From positions 62,001 through 126,000 of the forward strand of contig JAKPOP010000003.1 of the NCBI GenBank assembly GCA_029547805.1: a stretch of 64,000 nucleotides of DNA, in the 5' to 3' direction. Shown piece after piece: positions 43,251-51,932 of this stretch. This DNA comes from Deltaproteobacteria bacterium. GTDB lineage: Bacteria; Myxococcota_A; UBA9042; DTJE01. The notes beneath the pieces were generated by a model. It was not told the DNA's origin, ran no database searches, and saw only the letters and a program-made list of their open reading frames with translations. A program made the position numbers and the translations under genes. Each line of letters starts with the position of its first letter. Position 1 is the first letter of the stretch.

Positions 43251-44257
43251 GCCCCCGGCCCCCTTCGATCCAGGAGGTCCGCCTCGAGTTCGAGGACATG
43301 AATGCGTTTCTGTTCCTCTGCGGCCCCCGCGACGAGAACCTCAGGCACCTCCAGAACCGTCTCCAGGTGGAACTGCGGGTCCGGGGCAACCAGGTGATCC
43401 TCCGAGGCGCCGAGAGACAGAAGGTGACCCTGGCCCAACAGGTGCTGACCCAGTTGTACCAGGTGGCACGCGTGAACCAGGCCCTGTCCCTGGGAGACGT
43501 GGACCGGGGAATTTCCCTGATCTCCCGGGATCCGACGGCGTCTCTGGTGGTCCTGCTCACCCAGGCGGCCCCGGTGCCCTCCCTGGCGGGGAAGGTCACG
43601 GCCCGAAGCCCCAACCAGCAGAAGTACCTGGAGGCCATCCGGACCCACGACCTGGTCTTCGGCATCGGACCGGCGGGAACCGGCAAGACCTATCTGGCGA
43701 TGGCCTGCGGGATCGGGGCCCTGATCTCCCATCAGGTCCAGCACATCATCCTGACACGACCCGCGGTGGAGGCCGGCGAACGCCTGGGGTTCCTCCCGGG
43801 GGACCTCGTCGAGAAGGTCAATCCCTACCTCCGCCCTCTCTACGACGCCCTGGGAGACCTCGTGGAACCCGAACGTGGGAGGAGGCTCCTGGAGAAGGGA
43901 CAGATCGAGATCGCGCCATTGGCCTTCATGCGCGGAAGGACCCTGTCGAACTGCTTCATCATCCTGGACGAGGCGCAGAACTGCACCGTGGAGCAGATGA
44001 AGATGTTCCTGACCCGCCTCGGATATCATTCCAAGGCCGTCGTGACCGGGGACGTCACCCAGACGGACCTGCCGCCGGAGCGGCCCTCGGGGCTCGTGCA
44101 CGCCCGCCGGGTGCTGGAGAAGGTCCCGGGGATCGCGATGGTGGAGTTCGACGAGGGGGACGTGATGCGGCATCCGCTCGTGGCCGACATCCTGTCGGCC
44201 TACGAGGAGGACCGGAAGTCCTCGGGGAACGGGTCGCCGGGAAACGAACGGGGGTGA
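43247..44257 (+). CDS. phoH: PhoH family ATPase (YbeZ-like)
   Basis: 336 residues, normal for PhoH/YbeZ, a P-loop ATPase associated with YbeY and RNA processing. An N-terminal KH-like region (ENLRHLQNRLQVELRVRGNQ) precedes Walker A GPAGTGKT at residues 141-148 and Walker B LDEAQN at 240-245. Other signatures are LTRPAVEAGERLGFLPGD, LSNCFIILDE and VTGDVTQTDLP. The ATG overlaps the upstream stop by 4 bases. The phoH-ybeY order is conserved across bacteria and supports both assignments. Confidence 0.96.
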   Translation: MSPRPPSIQEVRLEFEDMNAFLFLCGPRDENLRHLQNRLQVELRVRGNQVILRGAERQKVTLAQQVLTQLYQVARVNQALSLGDVDRGISLISRDPTASLVVLLTQAAPVPSLAGKVTARSPNQQKYLEAIRTHDLVFGIGPAGTGKTYLAMACGIGALISHQVQHIILTRPAVEAGERLGFLPGDLVEKVNPYLRPLYDALGDLVEPERGRRLLEKGQIEIAPLAFMRGRTLSNCFIILDEAQNCTVEQMKMFLTRLGYHSKAVVTGDVTQTDLPPERPSGLVHARRVLEKVPGIAMVEFDEGDVMRHPLVADILSAYEEDRKSSGNGSPGNERG

Positions 44258-44262
44258 AGTCC

Positions 44263-44754
44263 ATGCCGGTGCTCGTGCTGAACCGCCAGCGAAGGGTCTC
44301 CTTCGATCCTCGGGGGATCCTGCCCCGGATGGAACAGGCCCTGGCGGAGGCCGGGGTCCCGGACGGAGAGGTCGCCCTGGTGTTCCTGTCGGACGCCGGG
44401 ATCCGGAAGATGAACCGGATCTATCGGTCCCGGAACGAGGCGACCGATGTCCTCTCGTTCCCCGCCCGGGAGGGTCCCGGAGGCGAGTTCGCCGGACCGG
44501 AACTGGGAGACGTCCTGATCAGTCTGGAGCGTCTTCAGGCCGTCGGGCCCGTTCACGTCCCCGACGTGGCGTCGGACCGGGCGATGGAGGAGGAGGTCCT
44601 GTTCCTGTTCGTTCACGGCCTGCTGCACCTGCTCGGGCACGATCACCAGGACTCGCCCCAGCGCCGCCGCATGGATGCGGCCCACCGCCGGATCTGGAAG
44701 GCCTTGCATCAGGAAGGGACGACCCGGATGCGGACCACCACCTTGCGTCCGTAG
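44263..44754 (+). CDS. ybeY: Endoribonuclease YbeY (rRNA maturation factor)
   Basis: 163 residues. YbeY is a zinc endoribonuclease needed for 16S rRNA 3'-end maturation and ribosome quality control. The zinc motif [11 protein letters not shown] gives ligands His118, His122 and His128; upstream are [17 protein letters not shown] and [10 protein letters not shown], both family hallmarks. I used the ATG at 44263; a GTG at 44254 overlapping the phoH stop (GTGA) is equally possible and would add three residues. Its last 46 bases overlap the end of tyrS on the opposite strand. Confidence 0.95.
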   Translation: MPVLVLNRQRRVSFDPRGILPRMEQALAEAGVPDGEVALVFLSDAGIRKMNRIYRSRNEATDVLSFPAREGPGGEFAGPELGDVLISLERLQAVGPVHVPDVASDRAMEEEVLFLFVHGLLHLLGHDHQDSPQRRRMDAAHRRIWKALHQEGTTRMRTTTLRP

Positions 44755-45959
44755 CGGACCTCTCGGGTCTCCCCGGGAGTCAGCACGACGTCCTCCAGGA
44801 CCCGTTGCCCATCCACGTGAATGGCCCCCTCGGCCAGGCGGCGTCGGGCCTCGCCCGAGGATGCGGCGACCCCCGCCTGCCGAAGGGCCACCACCAGGGG
44901 GATCCCGGTGGCCGAGGAGGCCAGGGTCACCTCGGGGACCTCCCCGCGGGTCTTCTCCCTGAGCCAGCGATTGCCCTCCTCCCGGGCCCGGCGGGCCTCC
45001 TCCGGGCCGTGGAACCGGGCCACCAGTTCCTCCGCCAGGGCCTCCTTGACCTCCCGGGGATTCCGCCGATGGGACCGGCACTCCTCCTTCCACCGGGCGA
45101 TCTCGTCCACCGGACGACGGCTCAAGAGGTCGTACCAGCGCCACATCAGGTCGTCGGAGATCGCCATCACCTTCAGGAACTGGGTCATGGGCGGCTCGGT
45201 GACCCCGATGAAGTTCCCCTGGGACTTGGACATCTTGTTGCCGGTCAGGACCCCGTCCACCACTCGGGCATCGGTCCCCTCCAGCAACGGCAGCGTGAGG
45301 ACGACCTGTGGCTCCTGGCCCGCGTCTCGCTGCAGGGATCGTCCCACCAGCAGGTTGAACAACTGGTCCGTTCCCCCCAGTTCCACGTCGGCCTCGAGGG
45401 CCACGCTGTCCTGCCCCTGGAGGAGCGGGTAGAGGAACTCGTGGACCCCGATGGGCAGCCCGCCCTGGAAGCGGCGACGGAAGTCGTCCCGTTCCAGCAT
45501 GCGGCTCACGGTGTAGCGTGCCGCCAGGCGGATGATCCCCTCGGCTCCCAGGGGGTGCAGCCATTCCCCGTTGCGGCGGATCTCGGTCCGGGCCGGGTCC
45601 AGGACCCGGAAGACCTGGGAGGCGTAGGTCGCGGCGTTCCGGTCAATCTCCTCCGGAGACAGCGGGGGACGAGCCTCGTTGCGTCCCGTCGGGTCGCCGA
45701 TCCGGGCCGTGAAGTCCCCGACGACGAAGACCACCCGGTGCCCCAGTTCCTGGAAGGTCCGCATCTTGTTGAGAAGCACCGTGTGACCCAGGTGCAGGTC
45801 CGGGGCTGTCGGATCGAAGCCCGCCTTGACCACCAGGGGACGCCCCCCGGATCGGCAACGGCGCAGTTTCTCCTCCAGTTCCCTCGGGGTCTCGCACTGG
45901 ACGGTGCCCCGGAGGATCTCCTGGAGTTCCCCGGAGACATCCGGCTTCGGAGATTCCAT
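44709..45959 (-). CDS. tyrS: Tyrosyl-tRNA synthetase
   Basis: 416 residues. A class I synthetase that charges tRNA-Tyr. HLGH at residues 56-59 and KMSKS at 242-246 are the ATP-binding signatures; KMSKS-type spacing and the [10 protein letters not shown] motif place it in the TyrRS subgroup common in Deltaproteobacteria and other Gram-negatives. The C-terminal S4-like RNA-binding domain is present ([21 protein letters not shown]). It follows rny by 18 bases on the same strand and probably belongs to that transcript. The 3' end runs 46 bases into ybeY, antisense to it. Confidence 0.97.
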   Translation of the reverse strand: MESPKPDVSGELQEILRGTVQCETPRELEEKLRRCRSGGRPLVVKAGFDPTAPDLHLGHTVLLNKMRTFQELGHRVVFVVGDFTARIGDPTGRNEARPPLSPEEIDRNAATYASQVFRVLDPARTEIRRNGEWLHPLGAEGIIRLAARYTVSRMLERDDFRRRFQGGLPIGVHEFLYPLLQGQDSVALEADVELGGTDQLFNLLVGRSLQRDAGQEPQVVLTLPLLEGTDARVVDGVLTGNKMSKSQGNFIGVTEPPMTQFLKVMAISDDLMWRWYDLLSRRPVDEIARWKEECRSHRRNPREVKEALAEELVARFHGPEEARRAREEGNRWLREKTRGEVPEVTLASSATGIPLVVALRQAGVAASSGEARRRLAEGAIHVDGQRVLEDVVLTPGETREVRYGRKVVVRIRVVPS

Positions 45960-45977
45960 GAGGGGTCTCCTGTGACG

Positions 45978-47561
45978 CTACTTGGCGAACTCGATGGCCC
46001 GGGTCTCCCGGACCACGCAGACCCGGATCTGCCCCGGATAGGAGAGCTTCTCTTCGATCTTCCGGGCGATGTCCCGAGCCAGCAGGCTGGCCTGATCGTC
46101 CGAGACCTTCTCGTGGGAGACGACGACCCGGACCTCCCTCCCGGCCTGGATCGCAAAGGTCCGTTCGACACCGGGGAAGGAGTGGGCGATCTCCTCCAGG
46201 TCCTCCAGGCGCTTGATGTAGGACTCCAGGCTCTCCCGCCGTGCCCCGGGCCGACCACCCGAGATGGCGTCGGCCGCGATGACCAGCTGGGCCAGCAGGG
46301 TCAGGGGCTTCTCCTCTTCGTGGTGTGCGGCCACCGCGTGGACGACCTCCGCGGACTCGCCGAACTTCCGGCAGATGTTGCCCCCCACGAGGGCATGGGG
46401 TCCCTCCACCTCGTGGTCCACCGCCTTGCCGATGTCGTGGAGCAGCCCCGCCCGGCGGGCCTCCTTCACCGGGAGGCCCAGTTCCGCTGCCATCAGGCCC
46501 GTCAGGAAGCCGCACTCGATGCTGTGGTCCAGGACGTTCTGGCCATAGGACGTGCGGTAGCGCATGCGCCCCAGCAATTTCACCAGTTCCGGGTTCATGG
46601 ATCCCAGACCCAGCTGGAAGAGCGCCGCCTCTCCGGCCTCCTTGATCTTCCCTTCGACGTCCCGGGTGGCCTTTTCCACGACCTCCTCGATGCGGGCCGG
46701 GTGGATCCGACCGTCCTTCAAGAGAGCCTCGAGGGACTGGCGGGCAATCTCGCGCCGGACCGCGTTGAAGGCCGACAGCGTGACGGTGTCCGGGGAGTCG
46801 TCGATGATGACGTCCACCCCCGTGGCGGCCTCGAATGCCCGGATGTTGCGTCCCTCTCGGCCGATGATCCGCCCCTTCATCTCCTCGCTGGGCAAAGTCA
46901 CGACCGAGACGGTCCGCTCGCTGGTGAACTCCCCGGCATACCGCGCGATGGCAATCCCGACGATCCGCTTCGCCCGCTTCTCGGCCTCCTCCCGGGCCTC
47001 CTCCTCGGCCGCCCGGACCTGGCGGGCCGCAGCCATCCGCACCTCCTCCAGGAGCCGGTCCGTGAGATGCTTCCTGGCCTCCTCCGTCGTCATGCCCGCG
47101 ATGCGTTCCAGGGTGGTCCGGGCCTCGGCCATCAGGCGATCGGCCTCCTTCGTCTGGGCCTCGGTGCTCTCCTCCCGCTGCCGGACGGCCTCTTCCCGCA
47201 GGCTGACGGCCTTTTCCCTCCGTGCCACCTCCTGTTCCCGGGCCGAGAGGGTGTCTGCCTTCCGCTCGAGGCTCTCCTCCCGTTTGGAGATCTTCTCGCT
47301 CTGCTTCTGCCACTCTTCCCGCGCGCGCCGGAGTTCCTTGTCCAGGTTGCGCGCCCGTTCCTCGGCCTCCCGGACCTGGGTTCGTGCCTCGGCGATATCC
47401 GACGAGAGGCGCTTTTCCGCCTCCATCGACGCCTCGGCCGCCCTTGCCTCTGCGACGGCGATCTTCGCCCGCGCCTGCGCGCGGACCACCAGCCAGGCAA
47501 CGGCGATCCCGATTCCCAGGCCCAGGAGGACGCCGAGGATCATCGTCATCAACGGTTCCAC
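45978..47561 (-). CDS. rny: Ribonuclease Y
   Basis: 527 residues, normal length. RNase Y is a membrane-anchored endoribonuclease that initiates mRNA decay. Order of parts: N-terminal membrane helix (about residues 5-27, [19 protein letters not shown]), a long charged coiled coil to about residue 200, a KH domain with [15 protein letters not shown], and an HD domain with His375-Asp376 in [12 protein letters not shown]. The C-terminal domain ends in [14 protein letters not shown], as in the family. It lies downstream of zapA and the structured gap on the same strand. Confidence 0.97.
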   Translation of the reverse strand: MEPLMTMILGVLLGLGIGIAVAWLVVRAQARAKIAVAEARAAEASMEAEKRLSSDIAEARTQVREAEERARNLDKELRRAREEWQKQSEKISKREESLERKADTLSAREQEVARREKAVSLREEAVRQREESTEAQTKEADRLMAEARTTLERIAGMTTEEARKHLTDRLLEEVRMAAARQVRAAEEEAREEAEKRAKRIVGIAIARYAGEFTSERTVSVVTLPSEEMKGRIIGREGRNIRAFEAATGVDVIIDDSPDTVTLSAFNAVRREIARQSLEALLKDGRIHPARIEEVVEKATRDVEGKIKEAGEAALFQLGLGSMNPELVKLLGRMRYRTSYGQNVLDHSIECGFLTGLMAAELGLPVKEARRAGLLHDIGKAVDHEVEGPHALVGGNICRKFGESAEVVHAVAAHHEEEKPLTLLAQLVIAADAISGGRPGARRESLESYIKRLEDLEEIAHSFPGVERTFAIQAGREVRVVVSHEKVSDDQASLLARDIARKIEEKLSYPGQIRVCVVRETRAIEFAK

Positions 47562-47709
47562 GGTGTCACCTCCCCTGCATGTGCCTCGTCACTCCAAGAA
47601 CCTTGCAAGAGGGGACGGGCCTCGCCCCCCTCCCGCGCTGCGCACGCGCCGCGGCGCAATCCCTTCCCGGGGCTTCGCGTGCGGTTCTCCCAGCCGCCAC
47701 GCGTGAGCG

Positions 47710-47729
47710 GCCCGCCCAACCGGGCGGGC
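47710..47729. repeat. Perfect 8-bp stem, 4-base loop hairpin
   Basis: GCCCGCCC and GGGCGGGC flank AACC. It lies within the structured gap, 3 bases from the neighbouring 20-base palindrome. On the minus strand it would form a very stable RNA hairpin. Confidence 0.7.
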
Positions 47730-47732
47730 GAC

Positions 47733-47752
47733 GATTCCGCCATGGCGGAATC
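47733..47752. repeat. Perfect 20-base palindrome
   Basis: A self-complementary sequence centred on CCATGG with arms GATTCCGC and GCGGAATC. Could be a protein-binding site in DNA or part of the structured transcript between zapA and rny. Confidence 0.75.
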
Positions 47753-47937
47753 ACCCGTCGGGAACCTGGAGGGAGACGACCGGGAGGAACCTCGCCAGAA
47801 ATGCCCTGCGACCCCGCGTTCCTGGCCACAACGCCGGCCCCGACGTATCCCGGGCGCCCGGCACCATGACAACCGGCTCCTTGTCCGAAGCCGGAAGAAG
47901 GACCCCTGGTTTCCCCGACCCTCCCGAACCGAACGGG

Positions 47938-48255
47938 TCATCCCTCCCCAGGGAGGGCTGCACCTTCCTTCACGATCCCGGCACGCCCCACGGCATCCAG
48001 GATCATCCGCGCACGCTGTCGGACCGAGTCCCGGTATTCCCCCAGGGCCCGACGGGCCGCCAGACAGTCCTCGCTGGACTGGAGGAGGGCCAGCAGCGCG
48101 GCCTTGTGGGGCGACAATCCTGGCAACTGGGCCTCCAGGGCCTTCAGGCGATTCTCCGCATCGGCGACGGCCTTCAGGAACTGTTCGGGGTCCGTCTCGG
48201 TCCGGAGGGTGAAGGTCTTCCCTTGAAGGGTGACTTCCAGCAGGTGCCAGGGCAT
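47938..48255 (-). CDS. zapA: Cell division protein ZapA
   Basis: 105 residues. ZapA binds and bundles FtsZ filaments at mid-cell. The N-terminal half has the typical strand-turn-strand (HLLEVTLQGKTFTLRTETDPE) followed by helix LKAVADAENRLKALEAQ. A coiled-coil region of dimerising helices continues with PHKAALLALLQSSEDCLAAR. The ATG at 48255 lies below a clear promoter; starts further upstream would add unrelated Pro-rich sequence. The gene order zapA, structured gap, rny supports the call. Confidence 0.88.
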   Translation of the reverse strand: MPWHLLEVTLQGKTFTLRTETDPEQFLKAVADAENRLKALEAQLPGLSPHKAALLALLQSSEDCLAARRALGEYRDSVRQRARMILDAVGRAGIVKEGAALPGEG

Positions 48256-48279
48256 CGTCGACGCTCCCCAACCGCTGGA

Positions 48280-48308
48280 ATCCTGTTCAAGAAACGGGGA
48301 TTTGTCAA
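48280..48308 (-). promoter_or_regulatory. Promoter for zapA
   Basis: Minus strand: a perfect TTGACA -35, 17 bases, CAGGAT. Predicted start near 48273, 18 bases before the ATG. It separates zapA from malQ, which ends just upstream. Confidence 0.6.
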
Positions 48309-48325
48309 GAGCGTCGGAGGAGGAG

Positions 48326-49930
48326 TCAGAGGGCGTCCGGTCGGGCGTCGTCGGGGGTCCAGGCCTGTCGGATGCGGGCATTGCGGGCGGGGTCCCCCAG
48401 CAGGTCCTCGAGTCCCACGGGACATCGCCAGGTCCAGTTCCAGGGACCGATGGTTCCCGGGAGATTGACACGGTGGTCCGCCGGGTCCCCGGGGAGGAGA
48501 CCCTCGGGCCAGAGGATCTCCTGCATCAGCAGCACCAGGAAGAGGGATCGCCCCCGGGCCAGCCATCCCTGGATGCGACGGTGCAGGTCCGGCGTCAGCC
48601 GACCCGGGGCCTCGCCGTCTCCGACCACCAGCCCATGCAGTTCCTGGCGTTCCGTCGGGTTCTCCTGCCACCACTGGGCCAGGATCTCGCTGTCGTGGGT
48701 CGAGAGGGTCGCCATCGAGAGCAGGGGATAGTCCGCCGGCGGGATGAACCGTCGGTCCCCGTTCCATCGCTTTTCCCAGCGCTGGACCTTGAAACCGCAG
48801 ATCCCCATCCGAAGCAGGGTCTCCCGGCAGACATCGGGGATGGTCCCGAGGTCCTCGGCCAGGGGCAGCATCCCGGTGGCCGACAGCATCATGCGCAGGA
48901 TCCGGGACCCGTGGGAACCCCAGAGGGACTCGTCCTCGGGGACGAAGCGCCCGATCCGTCCGGTCCGCTCCCCCGCCGGGATGGTCCAGATCCGGAAGAA
49001 ACCCACGACGTGATCGATGCGGTAGAGGTCGTAGTAGCGTTCCGCCTGCCGGAGTCGTGCGCGCCACCAGCGATCGTCTTCGGCCTCCATCCGGTCCCAG
49101 CGATAGGTCGGGAACCCCCAGTTCTGACCCTCCTGGGAGTACATGTCCGGGGGGGCTCCGGCCGAGACGTCCAGGTGGAACAGCTCCGGGTGCGCCCAGA
49201 CGTCGGCCGAGTCGCGGCCCACCAGGATCGGGATGTCCCCCTCCAGCAGGACTCCCTGTCCCCGGAGGGCCTCCCGGGCCTCCCGGAACTGGAGGTCCAG
49301 CAGCCACTGGGCGAAGAGGTGGAGAAACCAGCGGTCCGACGCCCGGGCCTCCCGAACCAGGGCCTCCCGGTCCCGGGCCCCCCACTCCTCCCAGGAGGCC
49401 TGGCCATGGAGGTCCTTCTGCACCCGATACGGCAGATACTCCCGGAGCCAGGGATTCTCGACCTGGAACGTTCGAAGAATGCCCTGGAGCAGGGGGCCGT
49501 CGATCCACCTGGCCGCCTCGGCGAGGACGGCCTCCTTGACCTCCCGGACCCGATCCCAGTCCACCCGAGGTCCCTCGGGAAGGGCCTCCCGGGCCGCCTG
49601 GACGCGGGCCTGCCACTCCCGGTCCTCCTCCAGGCCCGGGATCCGGTCCAGGGCGACGTAGACCGGGTCCAGGGCGAAGGCCGACAGGGCGCTGTAGGGA
49701 CAGGACCCCGTTCCGAGGTCGTTCACCGGCAACAACTGGACGACCTCGGCACCGATGGCCCGGCACCAACGGCCCAGGGCCGGGAGGTCGGCCAGATCTC
49801 CGATGCCGCAGTCCCGTTCGCTCCGCAGGGCCGACAGGGGGACGCAGACTCCCCGGCGGGGCCTGGCCCCGATGCGTTCCCAATGCAAGGCGGCATCGGT
49901 TCGTCGCAGTTCCTCTGGCAGTCTTCCCAT
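48326..49930 (-). CDS. malQ: 4-alpha-glucanotransferase (amylomaltase)
   Basis: 534 residues, a GH77 enzyme of normal length. It transfers alpha-1,4-glucan segments between maltodextrins and acts in glycogen or maltodextrin metabolism in the cytoplasm. Signatures: GVCVPLSALRSERDCGIGDL at the start, the nucleophile region YRIDHVVGFFRIW with its Asp, EDLG near residue 385 for the acid/base region, and STHDSE. The ATG at 49930 gives the expected short lead before the first barrel strand. It follows the DUF3467 gene by 44 bases on the same strand. No other glycogen genes are in the window. Confidence 0.95.
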   Translation of the reverse strand: MGRLPEELRRTDAALHWERIGARPRRGVCVPLSALRSERDCGIGDLADLPALGRWCRAIGAEVVQLLPVNDLGTGSCPYSALSAFALDPVYVALDRIPGLEEDREWQARVQAAREALPEGPRVDWDRVREVKEAVLAEAARWIDGPLLQGILRTFQVENPWLREYLPYRVQKDLHGQASWEEWGARDREALVREARASDRWFLHLFAQWLLDLQFREAREALRGQGVLLEGDIPILVGRDSADVWAHPELFHLDVSAGAPPDMYSQEGQNWGFPTYRWDRMEAEDDRWWRARLRQAERYYDLYRIDHVVGFFRIWTIPAGERTGRIGRFVPEDESLWGSHGSRILRMMLSATGMLPLAEDLGTIPDVCRETLLRMGICGFKVQRWEKRWNGDRRFIPPADYPLLSMATLSTHDSEILAQWWQENPTERQELHGLVVGDGEAPGRLTPDLHRRIQGWLARGRSLFLVLLMQEILWPEGLLPGDPADHRVNLPGTIGPWNWTWRCPVGLEDLLGDPARNARIRQAWTPDDARPDAL

Positions 49931-49974
49931 CCGGGTCTTCCTTTCTGCGAGGTCGGAGCCGTTCCAGGACCGTG

Positions 49975-50259
49975 TCAGTTGATGGCCCCATCCTTGGGCG
50001 GTTCGGTGGCCTCCCGGATCTCGCCGTATGTCTCCTCGTATCGACGCAGGTTCTCCGTGAGGGCCCGGACGATGCGCTTCAGGTGGCCGGGGCTCGTGAT
50101 GACCCGGGCGTTGAGGGTCCCCACCTGGGGCGACAGGTAGTAGAAGTCCAGCAGGAACTCCTCCCGGTTGTGTGCCACCACCATGTGGTTGGCATAGACC
50201 CCTCCGGCCACTTCGTCCCGGATCTTCACTGGCACCGGGGGCTTGGCAGGACCCGCCAT
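49975..50259 (-). CDS. DUF3467 protein
   Basis: 94 residues, small and soluble. The core VYANHMVVAHNREEFLLDFYYL, read as two strands, with NARVITSPGHLKRIVRALTENLRRYEE as strand plus helix, matches DUF3467, a family of unknown function widespread in Deltaproteobacteria. GGAGG lies at good distance before the ATG at 50259, and an extended -10 promoter sits 48 bases upstream. Start of a minus-strand run with malQ, divergent from rng. Confidence 0.88.
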   Translation of the reverse strand: MAGPAKPPVPVKIRDEVAGGVYANHMVVAHNREEFLLDFYYLSPQVGTLNARVITSPGHLKRIVRALTENLRRYEETYGEIREATEPPKDGAIN

Positions 50260-50306
50260 CTTCCACCTCCTCCAACATCGGCCCCGGAAGACCCGGGAGC
50301 AGGCCG

Positions 50307-50315
50307 AGTATAGCA
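50307..50315 (-). promoter_or_regulatory. Extended -10 promoter for the DUF3467-malQ unit
   Basis: Minus strand reads TGC-TATACT, a near-perfect extended -10 with no clear -35. Predicted start near 50300, about 41 bases before the ATG at 50259. Confidence 0.6.
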
Positions 50316-50358
50316 TTCGGCTTCGCCCTGGGCGGCCCTCCCCGGATGCCCCGGACCA

Positions 50359-50367
50359 TGCTAGGGT
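50359..50367 (+). promoter_or_regulatory. Extended -10 promoter for rng
   Basis: TGC-TAGGGT, with predicted start near 50374 and a leader of about 25 bases before the ATG at 50399. No -35 is evident. Confidence 0.45.
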
Positions 50368-50398
50368 TTCCTGGTCCCGTTCGGACCCCGGAGGTCCC

Positions 50399-51877
50399 AT
50401 GTACTCCCTGCTGGTCCACACGCTCCCCGAGGAACGCCGCGTGGCGCTGGTGGAAGGGCGCGTCCTCCGGGAACTTCGTTCCGAACGGCGCTTCGAGCGG
50501 GGCATCGTCGGAAACATCTACCTGGGTCGCATCGTCCGGGTGATGCAGGGACTCCATGCGGCCTTTGTCGAGATCGGGACCGGACGCGCGGGCTTTCTCC
50601 AGTGGGAGGAGACGGCGATCGACCGGGGCGACGAGGACCCGGAGGAGTCCCCCGAGACGCTTGCCACGCCCGAAGAGGGTGTCCATCCCGCCCTCGCCCT
50701 GGGAGAGGACGTCCTGGTCCAGGTGACCCGGGAGGCCTTCGGGAGCAAGGGGCCCCGGCTCTCGCGCCAGCTGTCCCTGCCGGGTCGCACGCTGGTCTTC
50801 CTCCCGATGGACCCCCTGATCGGCATCAGCCGCCGAATCCCCGATCCCGACGAACGCCGTCGCCTGCGAGAGGCCATCGCTCCCCTGCTTCCACCGGGGA
50901 CCGGGGCCATCGTCCGGACGGCCTCCCAGGGACGCCCGGCGGAGGAACTGGCGGACGATCTGGCCTTCCTGCAATCGCTCTGGGACCGCATCCAGGCCAA
51001 GGCCCGGGAGTCCCAGGCCCCCGCCCTGCTCCACGAGGACCTGGACCTGCTGCTCCGGTCGGCCCGGGACCACCTGGGTCCCGAGTGCGACGAGATCCTG
51101 GTGGACACTGTCGAGGACCACGACCGGCTGCTCCAGTTCGTGGACACCTTCATGCCGCGCTACGACTCTCGCATCCGGTTGTACGACGGTCCCGTGCCCC
51201 TCTTCGACCACTTCGGCATCGAGGGACAGGTCTCCTCGCTGCTGGACCGGACGGTCTGGCTGAAGTCCGGCGGGTCCATCGTCTTCGATCACACCGAGGC
51301 CCTCACGGCCATCGACGTCAACACCGGGGGCGGATCCGGTCGGCAGAACAGCGACGAGACGATCCTCATGACCAACCTGGAGGCGGCCCGGGAGATCGCC
51401 GCCCAACTGCGCCTGCGAGACATCGGGGGCATCATCGTGATCGACTTCGTGGACATGCGGGACCCCTCCCATCGCCAGCAGGTCCAGGAGGAACTGCTCC
51501 GGAGCCTCGCCACGGACTCCTCCCAGTGGGACGTCCTGCCGATGTCGCGCCTGGGACTCGTCGAGATGACCCGGAAGCGTTCCCGGGAGACCTTCCGGTC
51601 CCGGATGACCGAGACCTGCCCCTGCTGCGGTGGCCGAGGGTTCGTCCGGTCGGTCGAGGCCTCCTGCGGGGAGATCGTTCGGCGCCTGGCCCGGACCCTG
51701 GCCATTCCCTCGGTCCGAGGGGTCCGGGTGGACGCCCATCCACGGGTCATCGAGGGTCTGGTGGATGCCTGGCGCCTCTCCCTGGCGGACCTGGAGACCC
51801 GCTGGCAGAAGCCGGTGCGGCTCGTGCGCCGGGAGGACCTGCCCCTGGAGCAATGGACCCTCCGGACGGAAGGATGA
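50399..51877 (+). CDS. rng: Ribonuclease G (RNase E/G family)
   Basis: 492 residues, the size of RNase G without the long C-terminal scaffold of RNase E. It cuts single-stranded RNA 5' ends, including the 16S rRNA precursor. The S1 domain occupies about residues 35-130 (GNIYLGRIVRVMQGLHAAFVEIG). The catalytic metal site is ALTAIDVNTGGG and VIDFVDM (Asp residues), and CPCCGGRG supplies the zinc-link cysteines for tetramerisation. The ATG at 50399 starts MYSLLVHTLPEERRVALVEG. Together with rny, YbeY and PhoH this window holds much of the RNA-decay machinery. Confidence 0.95.
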   Translation: MYSLLVHTLPEERRVALVEGRVLRELRSERRFERGIVGNIYLGRIVRVMQGLHAAFVEIGTGRAGFLQWEETAIDRGDEDPEESPETLATPEEGVHPALALGEDVLVQVTREAFGSKGPRLSRQLSLPGRTLVFLPMDPLIGISRRIPDPDERRRLREAIAPLLPPGTGAIVRTASQGRPAEELADDLAFLQSLWDRIQAKARESQAPALLHEDLDLLLRSARDHLGPECDEILVDTVEDHDRLLQFVDTFMPRYDSRIRLYDGPVPLFDHFGIEGQVSSLLDRTVWLKSGGSIVFDHTEALTAIDVNTGGGSGRQNSDETILMTNLEAAREIAAQLRLRDIGGIIVIDFVDMRDPSHRQQVQEELLRSLATDSSQWDVLPMSRLGLVEMTRKRSRETFRSRMTETCPCCGGRGFVRSVEASCGEIVRRLARTLAIPSVRGVRVDAHPRVIEGLVDAWRLSLADLETRWQKPVRLVRREDLPLEQWTLRTEG

Positions 51878-51932
51878 CTTCGGTCTTCCGAAGGGGTTGC
51901 CCTGGGGCTCGACCGGCCTCATGCTTTCGGGC

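Larger units (their letters stand above)
47562..47937 (-). ncRNA. ssrS: zapA-rny gap with stacked hairpins; probable 6S RNA locus
   Basis: This 376-base gap holds no credible protein but is full of secondary structure: a perfect 20-base palindrome at 47733-47752, a perfect 8-bp hairpin at 47710-47729, a bulged 9-bp hairpin at 47676-47703 and a 12-base palindrome at 47646-47657. On the minus strand TTGTCA at about 47870 is followed after 17 bases by GATACG, a possible promoter. In many Proteobacteria the 6S RNA gene (ssrS) lies directly downstream of zapA, and here the next gene is rny. Position and structure suggest 6S RNA, which binds sigma70-RNA polymerase in stationary phase. I could not derive the diagnostic central bubble by eye, and exact ends are unknown. 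Confidence 0.4.
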
